From NCBI GenBank assembly GCA_027100635.1, contig JAMOOQ010000025.1, forward strand, positions 1 to 43,940: a DNA stretch of 43,940 bases. Reading direction: 5' to 3'. Below the pieces are notes generated by a model. It searched no databases. It had not been told where the DNA came from and saw only the letters and a list, made by a program, of their open reading frames with translations. Position 1 is the stretch's first letter. The number at the start of each line of letters is the position of its first letter. A program made the position numbers and the translations under genes. This stretch comes from Campylobacteraceae bacterium (lineage in GTDB: Bacteria > Campylobacterota > Campylobacteria > Campylobacterales > Sulfurovaceae). Of the stretch, positions 36,173 through 43,940 are shown piece by piece.

Positions 36173-36955
36173 TTAAGCCAATTTTTCTTGACCCAATCTA
36201 TATAATGCAAAATCATATTTAATAGGGTCGTTAATATCAAACTCTTTTAATTTATTGGTTAATTCAATTGACGCTTTTAAATCATAAGTTTTCCGTTGAA
36301 GAAGCCCTAATCTTTTGGCAACATTAAATGTATGTGTATCAAGAGGCATTATCAAATCCTTTTTATCAATTTTATTCCATAATCCCAAATCAATATTATC
36401 GTCTCGCACCATCCATCTTAAATACATAAAATATCTCTTATATGTTCCTGCTTGATTTATCTTTTTTGGTAAACTTCCAACTAAAAAATTATAACCTTGT
36501 GTATTTTGTGGATAAATATCTCTTAGAGTTTTAATAAAATTCCAAAGCCCATCAACTATATTATTCTCTTTTTTATAACCTTGATAAAATATATTTTCAA
36601 TACTATTAATATCTTTTAATCTTTTTAATGCAATAAAAATTGAACTGACATCTTCACTCTTTTGAAACCTATAATAATGATTTTTTAACTCTTTTTTAAT
36701 AATATTATCATCTTTTTTAAGTAAGTCAAAATCCAAACTATCCAAAAACTTTACAATTAACTTTGCATTTCCATATCCAAATAATGCACAAATTAAAGAA
36801 ATATTTTCATCTTTATATCTTGAAGCTACCAAAAGAGGATCAGGTCTTTCATAAGATAATTCACTATTTTTATTTCTATTTAAGACCTCTTGATTTAATC
36901 TATCTTTTATATTTTTCTCTTCTCTTAAATCAATTTTAATCTTTTTTACTTTCAT
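36173..36955 (-). CDS. TIGR02757 family protein (DUF2400)
   Basis: A 260-residue protein matching the TIGR02757/DUF2400 family: RPDPLLVASRYKDENISLIC near the start (about 37-56), then YFMYLRWMVRDDNIDLGLW, LIMPLDTHTFNVAKRLGLLQ and a closing IKYDFALYRLG. The fold is related to helix-hairpin-helix DNA glycosylases, but no activity has been firmly shown to my knowledge. The AGAGG site is about ten bases from the ATG. It lies upstream of thrS in the same direction and may share its transcript across 60 bases. Confidence 0.88.
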   Translation of the reverse strand: MKVKKIKIDLREEKNIKDRLNQEVLNRNKNSELSYERPDPLLVASRYKDENISLICALFGYGNAKLIVKFLDSLDFDLLKKDDNIIKKELKNHYYRFQKSEDVSSIFIALKRLKDINSIENIFYQGYKKENNIVDGLWNFIKTLRDIYPQNTQGYNFLVGSLPKKINQAGTYKRYFMYLRWMVRDDNIDLGLWNKIDKKDLIMPLDTHTFNVAKRLGLLQRKTYDLKASIELTNKLKEFDINDPIKYDFALYRLGQEKLA

Positions 36956-37052
36956 TTTATAACTACCTCTATTATTTATAAATTAATTACTTTATTTTAC
37001 CTATATATATAATAAATTTTGATAAAATCTAATTAAAAATAGGAGTATTAAA

Positions 37053-37943
37053 ATGTTAAATAGATATAAAATCTTTTTTGTTTCATTATCAACCATTACA
37101 ACTATTATTCAAGCAAATAATATGGAATCTCTTTTTGTTCAAGATATATCAAAATCTACACTTATGACATCTCAGAAATCTTTTGAATCAGGAACTCATG
37201 AACTTAAGAATAAAGATGATGAAATTCAAACTTTATTCGTGGCATTTGGTTATAATTTTGAGAGTAACACTAATTATAATTTTTTCGTAAATGCAAGTGT
37301 AGGGCTTAGTTCATATAATACAAATAATCCATCAGCTGGTCTTGTGGGAGATAATGCAGATATTGATTCAATGGTTGCAGAACTTGGTGGTGGACTAAGA
37401 TATAAGATAAATCCAGAATCTTATTTATCTATTGGTGCAAGTCTTATATATTCTGATTTTAAAACTAATTATATACATAATAATGATATGAAAAAAGATG
37501 ATAAAAAGATTATAGATAATTTATATACTAATAGTAGCGATGCTTTAACATATAAAACAGCTCTTAGCTATGATTATAATAAAACTATAAATAATCATAA
37601 TGCGTATCTAAAAAGTTCTTTAGCATATTATAATACAGAAGTTGATAATCTATCCGAAACTTCATCGTCGGTATTATCCTATCTTAAAATTGGAGTATAT
37701 TCTCCTGAATTATTAAAAATACTAAATTTACCATTTAAAACCGAAGTATATTTACAAGAAACTCTTTTGGGTGGTGATATTAGTGATAATATGGATATGG
37801 ATAATTTTACAACTGTGGGGATGGCATTTCACTTATATACAAATACGATTGTACCTCTTGTAGATAATGTTTATTTTGATGCGAACTATGTAACAGGAGA
37901 TAATATTGATGCTGTTCATTTGGGTGTATCAATGTCCTTTTAG
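37053..37943 (+). CDS. Outer-membrane beta-barrel protein
   Basis: A 296-residue protein with a signal peptide (MLNRYKIFFVSLSTITTIIQ, cleavage near ANN). The rest is alternating strands with aromatic girdles (LFVAFGYNFESNTNYNFFVN, YLSIGASLIYSDFKTNY, FKTEVYLQETLLGG) and a C-terminal Phe (VHLGVSMSF). It could be a 10-12-stranded barrel, perhaps related to solitary autotransporter-like barrels, since no passenger domain exists. AGGAG is present. Ligand or role is unknown. A GGGCAA/TTGCCC hairpin follows the stop. Confidence 0.75.
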   Translation: MLNRYKIFFVSLSTITTIIQANNMESLFVQDISKSTLMTSQKSFESGTHELKNKDDEIQTLFVAFGYNFESNTNYNFFVNASVGLSSYNTNNPSAGLVGDNADIDSMVAELGGGLRYKINPESYLSIGASLIYSDFKTNYIHNNDMKKDDKKIIDNLYTNSSDALTYKTALSYDYNKTINNHNAYLKSSLAYYNTEVDNLSETSSSVLSYLKIGVYSPELLKILNLPFKTEVYLQETLLGGDISDNMDMDNFTTVGMAFHLYTNTIVPLVDNVYFDANYVTGDNIDAVHLGVSMSF

Positions 37944-37954
37944 GAATATACTGT

Positions 37955-37980
37955 AGGGGCAATCCTTTATGGTTGCCCTT
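37955..37980. terminator. Hairpin terminator, also a dispersed repeat
   Basis: AGGGGCAATCC and TGGTTGCCCTT face each other over a short loop, between the convergent barrel gene and argG. It is a copy of the GGCAATCC hairpin family and is likely to end both transcripts. Confidence 0.65.
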
Positions 37981-38003
37981 AATTTATATTCTTTAATTAT
38001 AAT

Positions 38004-39248
38004 CTACTTTTTATTGCCTCTTGTGTGACCCTCAATAATAAATCTTAACGCATTTAACCTAATGAATCCTTCTGCATCTTTTTGATTATAAACTTCATCA
38101 GCTTCAAATGTAGAATGCTCTTCGCTAAATAGCGACAGGTCTGATTCTCGTCCGACAACCATAACATTACCTTTATAAAGCTTAAGTCTTACAGTTCCTT
38201 GAACATATTTTTGTGTTGAATCAATTGCTGCTTGCATCATCTCTCGCTCAGGACTAAACCAAAAACCATTATATATAAGTGAAGCATATTTTGCAATCAT
38301 CCCATCTTTTAAATGAGCCTCTTCTCTATCAAGACAAATAGATTCCAATGCTCTATGAGCTTTTAGCATAATTGTTCCACCAGGAGTTTCATAACATCCT
38401 CTTGCTTTCATCCCAACATATCTATTTTCAACAATATCAATTCTACCAATACCATGAGTGTTACCATAATCATTTAATTTTTTTAATAATTTAGCAGGGC
38501 TTAACTCTTCGTTATTAATAGATATTGGGTCACCATTTTTATATCCAATTGTAATATATTCAGCCTCATCAGGAGCATTTTCAGGAGAGTTTGACCATAA
38601 CCACATATTATCTTCTGGTTCTACATTTGGATTCTCAAGATGTAATCCCTCATAAGAGATATGAAGTAAATTTGCGTCCATTGAATATGGGCTAACTGTT
38701 GGATTACCATCTGAATCAAGATGTTTTTGATCTATTTTAATACCATGCTCTTCTGCATAAGCCAAAAGTTTTTCACGAGAGTTTAAATCCCACTCTCTCC
38801 ATGGTGCAATAACTGTAATATCAGGGTTTAATCCTAAATATCCAAGCTCAAATCTAACTTGATCATTACCTTTTCCTGTTGCCCCATGACTTACTGCATC
38901 AGCACCCATTTTTTCTGCAATCTCAATCTGTTTTTTAGCAATCAAAGGACGTGCAATTGAAGTTCCCAAAAGATATTCCCCCTCATAAATTGCATTTGCT
39001 CTAAACATAGGGAATACATAATCTTTTACAAACTCCTCTTGAATATCTAAAATAAAAATATTCTCTGGCTTAATTCCGTTATCTAGTGCTTTTTGACGAG
39101 CTGGTTCAACCTCTTCACCTTGACCTAAATCTGCTGTAAATGTGATAACCTCTGCATTATATTCATCTTGAAGCCATTTTAAAATAATTGATGTATCTAA
39201 TCCACCACTATATGCTAAAACTACTTTTTTAACCTCTTTTTTTGACAT
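38004..39248 (-). CDS. argG: Argininosuccinate synthase
   Basis: A 414-residue argininosuccinate synthase, which joins citrulline and aspartate using ATP. The P-loop-like [16 protein letters not shown] is at 11-26; [15 protein letters not shown] (about 120-134) and [16 protein letters not shown] are typical citrulline/aspartate contacts. Length is normal. AAAGG is nine bases upstream. It is the enzyme before ArgH in arginine synthesis, though argH lies about 20 kb away. Confidence 0.97.
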   Translation of the reverse strand: MSKKEVKKVVLAYSGGLDTSIILKWLQDEYNAEVITFTADLGQGEEVEPARQKALDNGIKPENIFILDIQEEFVKDYVFPMFRANAIYEGEYLLGTSIARPLIAKKQIEIAEKMGADAVSHGATGKGNDQVRFELGYLGLNPDITVIAPWREWDLNSREKLLAYAEEHGIKIDQKHLDSDGNPTVSPYSMDANLLHISYEGLHLENPNVEPEDNMWLWSNSPENAPDEAEYITIGYKNGDPISINNEELSPAKLLKKLNDYGNTHGIGRIDIVENRYVGMKARGCYETPGGTIMLKAHRALESICLDREEAHLKDGMIAKYASLIYNGFWFSPEREMMQAAIDSTQKYVQGTVRLKLYKGNVMVVGRESDLSLFSEEHSTFEADEVYNQKDAEGFIRLNALRFIIEGHTRGNKK

Positions 39249-39326
39249 TACTTACCTTTTATATTAAAATTATAAATTTTTATGATTTTAGCACAAATTT
39301 ATTGAGATTTTGCCTTAAATAGATAT

Positions 39327-40169
39327 TTAACAACTTTTGATGGATTTAAATTTTTCTTTTGTAGGTATATATTTAACTTCACTATAGTTTTTTACCAAAA
39401 ATTCTTTTTTAATAGTATCTCCAGTTTTTCTATCTATAACTCTTCTATAAAGTTCATTACTTCTAAAATATTTATCTTCTATTTTTTTAAAATAATGATT
39501 ATCTTCAAACACTTTATAACTATGTGCTAACTCTTTTTCTATTCTAAATTCACCATGCAAAAATTTATCATCAATTGATAAAAGAAGTTGAATATTGTGT
39601 GGTGTGGTATTTTTAAATCTTAAGTCAAGATAGTTATACATCACTGTTGCCCCACTTGCAAATGGTAAGACTCTACCATCATCAGGAAATGGGTCAAAAC
39701 TATGATGATGTCTCTCTACTATCTCTAATGGAGTATGCAAAGCCATCCAATATATTAAATTAGATGATTGACATATCCCACCTGCTATCGCTGGTTTAAC
39801 CTCTCCATGAGAAAGTTGCATCCCCTCTTTAAATCCTCTTTTAGCTGTTGGTTTACCTAAAATATCAAAATATGAAAAGGTCTCATTTGGTTTTATAATT
39901 ATCCCATTTAATGAATTTACGACAAGTTTAAGATTCTCAATCTTATTATATTGCATATACATATCACTTGTACCTAGTTTTCTTAAAAGAATACTCTTAT
40001 GTTTTTTAATACGATATAATAAAGGGGTAAAATCTTTTCTTTTACTATATTTATGAGAATCAAATATAAGATCTAATTTTCTATCAAACTGTTTTAATTT
40101 AATAGCTAAAGAGAGTAGTTTTGGATGATAAGAGGATAAAGGTTTTAAGAATTTTGGTTTTTTTAGCAT
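39327..40169 (-). CDS. VanW family protein
   Basis: A 280-residue protein with the VanW domain at about 70-230: NETFSYFDILGKPTAKRGF, AIAGGICQSSNLIYWMALHT (about 130-150), ERHHHSFDPFPDDGRVLPFA and SGATVMYNYLDLRFKNTT. VanW occurs in some glycopeptide-resistance clusters and in many unrelated bacteria; its function is unknown. No van genes are near, so no resistance role is implied. No signal peptide is evident. AAAGG is well placed. Confidence 0.88.
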   Translation of the reverse strand: MLKKPKFLKPLSSYHPKLLSLAIKLKQFDRKLDLIFDSHKYSKRKDFTPLLYRIKKHKSILLRKLGTSDMYMQYNKIENLKLVVNSLNGIIIKPNETFSYFDILGKPTAKRGFKEGMQLSHGEVKPAIAGGICQSSNLIYWMALHTPLEIVERHHHSFDPFPDDGRVLPFASGATVMYNYLDLRFKNTTPHNIQLLLSIDDKFLHGEFRIEKELAHSYKVFEDNHYFKKIEDKYFRSNELYRRVIDRKTGDTIKKEFLVKNYSEVKYIPTKEKFKSIKSC

Positions 40170-40209
40170 ATTTTACCTTTATTTATGAAAACAAAATTGG
40201 AATGATTTT

Positions 40210-40336
40210 GTAGGGGTACGCCCTTGTGGCTACCCTAATGCCAATGAATTAAGCTTTTTTTTGGACGAGATGGCTTTATTAGCCTCTCCCTAATATACGG
40301 GGAGCTAAAGCACCGTGTCCAAAAGCATAATAATCT
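40210..40336. repeat. ~125-bp dispersed intergenic repeat, copy 2
   Basis: TAGGGGTACGCCCTTGTGGC, then AATGCCAATGAATTAAGC, a T-run, GGACGAGATGGCTTTATTAG and CCTCTCCCTAATATACGG, ending AAAAGCATAATAATC. Same orientation as 6775-6912. It separates the VanW and lipoprotein genes, both on the minus strand. Confidence 0.75.
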
Positions 40337-40339
40337 TAA

Positions 40340-42406
40340 TTATTTTACATAATCTGATGCTGATCTAAAGATAACTTCTTTATCTTTAGTTGATTCACCA
40401 GAACCAATACTAAAGGTTAAGTCAATATCTTGATTTTGTCTTACTATTACAGCATATGGATCAACAAATCCTGGTGCAGAATATCCTATATCTGTATCAG
40501 CCCAACTTTTTTTAGATTCATCAATACTTATATCTCCAACATCCCAAAATTCAGGTGCTTCAAATCCTTCAATTTTAACAATATCTTTTGTATATTCTCT
40601 TGTCAAACCTAAATAAAATATTCCAACTTTATAATCTCTTTGAACATTAATATCATTTCCTAAGATAGAGTTTTGAACGGTTGTACTATCATCTGTATAA
40701 GCATCTAAAAGCTTTCTAAGGTGCTGATACTGTTTATTTGATGGCAAACTTGAAGCATATACTTCACCATCTATAGTACAAGACTCTTTTGATTGAAATA
40801 TTAAAGGAACATCCATTGCATACATAGAACTCATATATTTAGATGAATCTGCACCCTCATCTGTAAATTTAACTTTATAGCTATCATTACTATTAGATAC
40901 TTCACCATCTGTATAATCAGCTTTATCAAATCCAAGAGTATTAAACTTTTCATTCATAATATCTTCAAAATGATCATATTTTATATCTATTTCTTCACTC
41001 TTAATTGGACTTGCTGGATATTGAGATAGCCAAAAACCTGGTTCAATCTCTCCATCTCCATCAACATCAAATCCACCTGGGATATATACAATACCTTCTT
41101 CAAATGAATTTTTACATACATCAGTTATCCAAGGATAGGCATCATTAGGATCACAAGGGTTTGTACCTTTAAGCTTTTCACCAATATTAGTTCTATTATC
41201 TTCATCACTATCATTATATAAATCTAATGCATCTATCAAATCTGGTACATCTCTCGTATTTTTATTTGAAGCATTATGCTCTGAGATTGCTATTGTATCA
41301 AAAGTTTTTTCTGTACAACTATATACTTCGAATCCATCATCCAATCCATCATCATCACTATCTGCAATAACAGCATTAGTACCATATCTTTTAACCTCAT
41401 TACCATCCCAAAGATTATCACCATCAGTATCTTCATTTAATGGGTCTGTTTCATTAATATCAAACTTACCATTTGTATTATTATCTTCAATTCCATCAAT
41501 TAAATCATCACCATCAGTATCAGGATTACGTGGATCTGTTTCTTTATTATCTATCTCCCAAATACCATTATGGTTAGCATCTTCAAGACCATCAGCTAGT
41601 CCATCACTGTCAGTATCTATATTTAATGGATTTGTTTCACCATCATCAAAAATAGCATCAAAGTCTTTATCCTCAATACCATCACCTAAACCATCACCAT
41701 CAGTATCATGGTTACGAGGATCTATCTCACCATCATTAAATATACCATTTTGATTTATATCTTCAACACCATCAATAATTAAGTCACCATCAGTATCAGG
41801 ATTTAAAGGGTCTGTTTCGTCTTTATCAAAGTTACCATTACGGTTTAAATCTTCTATACCATCAAGTAATCCATCACCATCTGTATCAGGATTTAAAGGG
41901 TCTGTTTCACCTTTATCAAATATACCATTATGATTAGCATCTTCAATTCCATCTAGTAACCAATCACCATCTGTATCAGGATTTAAAGGATCTGTTTCGC
42001 CACTATCAACTTTTCCATTATGATTAGCATCTTCTATTCCATCAAGAAGTCCATCAGAATCAGTATCTCCATTACAAGGATCAGTTTCACCAATATCAAG
42101 TTGTCCATTATGGCTTGAATCTTCTAATCCATCTAAAAGACCATCTTCATCAGTATCTGGATTATCTGGGTCTGTACATGAATTATCCTCAATATCATTT
42201 AATAAGCCATCTTGATCTCTATCATTGTCAATAATATCAGGATTATTTGTACTTATATTATTATCTCTATCGAGAGGTTTCTGATCAGGAATAATTGTTG
42301 TAGGTCTAGTTAAATCATCAGCTCTATCACTACCACAACTAGCTAGATTGATAGCTAGTACAGCAGAGATTGTTGAAATTGATAATTTTTTTATTAATAA
42401 TTTCAT
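40340..42406 (-). CDS. Lipoprotein with thrombospondin type 3-like Ca-binding repeats and an FGE-like C-terminal domain
   Basis: A 688-residue, strongly acidic protein. A lipoprotein signal ends at LASC (Cys 24). Residues about 62-410 hold 12 copies of the D-x-D-x-D-G-L-x-D-G-x-E motif; from residue 84 to 264 they recur every 30 residues exactly. Such repeats bind calcium in thrombospondin and OmpA-linked proteins. From about 430 the chain (VYIPGGFDVDGDGEIEPGFW, then LSQYPAS) resembles the opening of formylglycine-generating-enzyme-like domains, ending near EVIFRSAS. It is paralogous with the protein from 42435 (same signal, same C-terminal domain). AGGA precedes the ATG. The role may be surface or envelope attachment; this is inferred. 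Confidence 0.82.
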   Translation of the reverse strand: MKLLIKKLSISTISAVLAINLASCGSDRADDLTRPTTIIPDQKPLDRDNNISTNNPDIIDNDRDQDGLLNDIEDNSCTDPDNPDTDEDGLLDGLEDSSHNGQLDIGETDPCNGDTDSDGLLDGIEDANHNGKVDSGETDPLNPDTDGDWLLDGIEDANHNGIFDKGETDPLNPDTDGDGLLDGIEDLNRNGNFDKDETDPLNPDTDGDLIIDGVEDINQNGIFNDGEIDPRNHDTDGDGLGDGIEDKDFDAIFDDGETNPLNIDTDSDGLADGLEDANHNGIWEIDNKETDPRNPDTDGDDLIDGIEDNNTNGKFDINETDPLNEDTDGDNLWDGNEVKRYGTNAVIADSDDDGLDDGFEVYSCTEKTFDTIAISEHNASNKNTRDVPDLIDALDLYNDSDEDNRTNIGEKLKGTNPCDPNDAYPWITDVCKNSFEEGIVYIPGGFDVDGDGEIEPGFWLSQYPASPIKSEEIDIKYDHFEDIMNEKFNTLGFDKADYTDGEVSNSNDSYKVKFTDEGADSSKYMSSMYAMDVPLIFQSKESCTIDGEVYASSLPSNKQYQHLRKLLDAYTDDSTTVQNSILGNDINVQRDYKVGIFYLGLTREYTKDIVKIEGFEAPEFWDVGDISIDESKKSWADTDIGYSAPGFVDPYAVIVRQNQDIDLTFSIGSGESTKDKEVIFRSASDYVK
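41432..42157 (-). repeat. 90-bp tandem repeats inside the lipoprotein gene
   Basis: About eight 90-bp units (one extended by 6 bp) encode the 30-residue DTDGDGLLDGIED repeats. Neighbouring units are very similar at DNA level (ACCATCAGTATCAGGATTTA recurs), so copy number can vary by slippage or recombination without breaking the frame. Confidence 0.85.
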
Positions 42407-42434
42407 ATCTTAATCCTAATTTTTCGTTTTACTA

Positions 42435-43784
42435 CTAAAATTGTGTATAAGGGGTAGCTAATCTAAATACCACCTCATTACCAGAGGAAGCATCACCCGA
42501 ACCAATACCAAATGTTAAATCAATCGCCCAACCTTTTCTTACAATAAGAGCATGAGGATCTGAATATCCAGGGAATGTAAAGTCACCAATATCTATATCT
42601 GTCCATGCATATTTATCATTTTCTTTTGTAATAGCACCTCTAGTTTTCCAATATTCAGGTGGTTCAAACCCCTCAACCTTTACTATATCTTTAGTATACT
42701 CTTTCATTAAACCAATATAATAAATATCCACTTTATAATCAGGTGGAACATTTACATCATTTCCTAAAATAGAATTTTGAATAGTAGTACCATCTCCACC
42801 ATTAGCCTCTTCATAAGCCTCTTGTAATTTAAATATATGAATAAACTGTTTATTTGTTGGTGGTGTGGCTATTCGTGGAGTTTGACCCTCTACAACACAC
42901 TCTTCATAATCTTTAAATGCTAATGGAATATCCATACCATAGATTGAACTTAAATAATTAGTAGGTTTGGTACCCTCATCTGTAAACTTTGCTTTATATA
43001 TTGCATTGCTATGATAAACTTCTCCATCTTCATATTCAGTAATTCTTTCTCCAGATAAAACATCAAATTTTTCATTCATATCATCTTCAAAATGCTCATA
43101 TCTTACAGAATCAAGTTGTTCGCTCATTATTGCACTTGCTGGATATTGAGAAAGCCAAAAACCTGATTCAATTTCACCATCTCCATCTACATCAAATCCA
43201 CCTGGAACATAAACAACACCTTCAACAGCCTTATCTTTACAAGCATCTAATATCCAAGGATAACCATCATCAGGATTACAAGGATCTGTACCTTTATCCT
43301 TCTCTCCAATATTTGTTCTACCATCTCCATCACTATCGTTATTTGGCTCAAGTGCATCAATAACATCAGGAGAATCAACAGAATTATCATTTGTAGGAGT
43401 ATGCTTTGAATACTTTTCTATATCATAAATAACCTCATCACAAGAGTAAACCTCTTTACCATCATCAACACCATCACCATCTGTATCAGGATTTAAAGGA
43501 TCAGTATAATAAACATTAAGTTCATTACCATCCCAAAGACCATCACCGTCTGTATCTTTGTTATTTAAATCAGTTTCTTCACCCTCATCCCATTTTTCAT
43601 TACCATTTTTATCTTCTTGTCCATTTAATAGACCATCTCCATCATTATCGCCATCTGGTTTGTACTCTTGTTCTGCTGCAGTTTTATTTAAATCATCTGC
43701 TCTATCACTACCACAACCACTTATCCCCATAGCTAACAAAGCAACCACTGTTACTATTGATAACTTTTTTACTAATAATTTCAC
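42435..43784 (-). CDS. Lipoprotein with short type 3-like repeats, paralogue of the 40340 protein
   Basis: A 449-residue lipoprotein (signal MKLLVKKLSIVTVVALLAMG, lipobox near GISGC at Cys 24). It has only three or four calcium-type motifs (DNDGDGLLNGQED, DTDGDGLWDGNE, DTDGDGVDDGKE, NDSDGDGRTNIGE). The C-terminal 270 residues are clearly homologous to the 688-residue neighbour, again with VYVPGGFDVDGDGEIESGFW. The start is GTG with AAGGGA seven bases upstream. The stop of the upstream OmpA-family gene ends ten bases before it, so the three genes form one transcript. Confidence 0.83.
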   Translation of the reverse strand: MKLLVKKLSIVTVVALLAMGISGCGSDRADDLNKTAAEQEYKPDGDNDGDGLLNGQEDKNGNEKWDEGEETDLNNKDTDGDGLWDGNELNVYYTDPLNPDTDGDGVDDGKEVYSCDEVIYDIEKYSKHTPTNDNSVDSPDVIDALEPNNDSDGDGRTNIGEKDKGTDPCNPDDGYPWILDACKDKAVEGVVYVPGGFDVDGDGEIESGFWLSQYPASAIMSEQLDSVRYEHFEDDMNEKFDVLSGERITEYEDGEVYHSNAIYKAKFTDEGTKPTNYLSSIYGMDIPLAFKDYEECVVEGQTPRIATPPTNKQFIHIFKLQEAYEEANGGDGTTIQNSILGNDVNVPPDYKVDIYYIGLMKEYTKDIVKVEGFEPPEYWKTRGAITKENDKYAWTDIDIGDFTFPGYSDPHALIVRKGWAIDLTFGIGSGDASSGNEVVFRLATPYTQF

Positions 43785-43794
43785 TATTATTCCC

Positions 43795-43940
43795 TTATCT
43801 TAAATCTGCTGGATATGTTAGTTGAACTTCTGTTCTTCTATTCATCGCCATTCCTGCTACTGTTGAATTTGTAGCTTTTGGTTCTCTTTCACCTCTACCT
43901 TCTGTTGTAAGTCTATTAACACTTACACCGAAACTAACTA
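43795..43940 (-). CDS. OmpA-family protein, C-terminal end (partial)
   Basis: The last 47 codons of a gene that runs off the window. They read LTTEGRGEREPKATNSTVAG then MAMNRRTEVQLTYPADLR and stop. G-x-G-E-x-x-P-x-x-x-N-x-T plus MNRRTEV is the closing signature of OmpA C-terminal (peptidoglycan-binding) domains. It is the first visible gene of the lipoprotein transcript. Confidence 0.85.
   Translation of the reverse strand, partial: VSFGVSVNRLTTEGRGEREPKATNSTVAGMAMNRRTEVQLTYPADLR

Noticed and set aside
39327-40169. Glycopeptide-resistance cluster suggested by VanW
   Set aside because: No vanA/B-type ligase, VanH, VanX or VanRS genes are near; VanW alone is widespread.

Overview
The window is AT-rich (well under one third G+C by eye) and reads as a chromosomal segment of a Campylobacterota (Epsilonproteobacteria) bacterium, broadly Sulfurimonas/Sulfurovum/Arcobacter-like. 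The evidence is the codon bias, the TGS-reduced threonyl-tRNA synthetase, the DISM-type hybrid kinase, the Aer-like PAS protein and the mix of biosynthetic genes. No rRNA or tRNA gene is present, so the genus cannot be fixed.

Layout. 0.2-1.1 kb: a PAS protein and a roadblock/LC7 protein in one operon. 1.3-3.6 kb: a KefB-type antiporter and a CoA-binding protein on the minus strand. 3.7-6.8 kb: a broken Uma2 gene, a truncated AAA ATPase, an MsbA-type ABC exporter and a small outer-membrane barrel. 6.9-10 kb: a large hybrid histidine kinase. 10.1-11.8 kb: acpS, a Crp/Fnr regulator and an FmdE-like protein that shares its upstream region with the regulator, where there is a perfect FNR-type box. 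12.2-15.7 kb: a plus-strand run of trmN6-like methyltransferase, YkgJ-like cysteine-cluster protein, TPR protein, trpC and a one-heme cytochrome-like protein that seems to use a non-ATG start. 15.8-18.0 kb: an aldolase-II-like gene and argH.

18.3-24.3 kb is the most unusual region. Two roadblock proteins and a GAF-REC response regulator run on the minus strand. Divergent from them is a tight plus-strand operon: a coiled-coil protein, a membrane protein with a cytoplasmic roadblock/longin-like domain and a periplasmic OmpA domain, a Ras-like small GTPase and a GGDEF protein. Together they look like a MglA/MglB-style GTPase switch that could link the cell wall to c-di-GMP. The minus-strand block is bracketed by a second, decayed copy of the argH 5' end, which suggests it was inserted or rearranged between argH and the operon.

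24.6-33.5 kb: an ABC-F ATPase, an internally deleted IS element, metF, tkt, a decayed toxin-antitoxin-like stretch and clpB. 33.7-37 kb: infC, thrS (both starting with TTG) and a TIGR02757 protein on the minus strand. 37-40.2 kb: an outer-membrane barrel, argG and a VanW protein. 40.3-43.9 kb: a minus-strand run in which the end of an OmpA-family gene is followed by two paralogous calcium-binding-repeat lipoproteins.

Intergenic DNA is unusually rich in dispersed small repeats: hairpins of several families, a ~150 bp MITE-like element in two inverted copies, a ~125 bp element in two direct copies, and short tandem arrays. Several genes around them are broken (Uma2, AAA, transposase, PIN/antitoxin, the argH copy), pointing to ongoing rearrangement.
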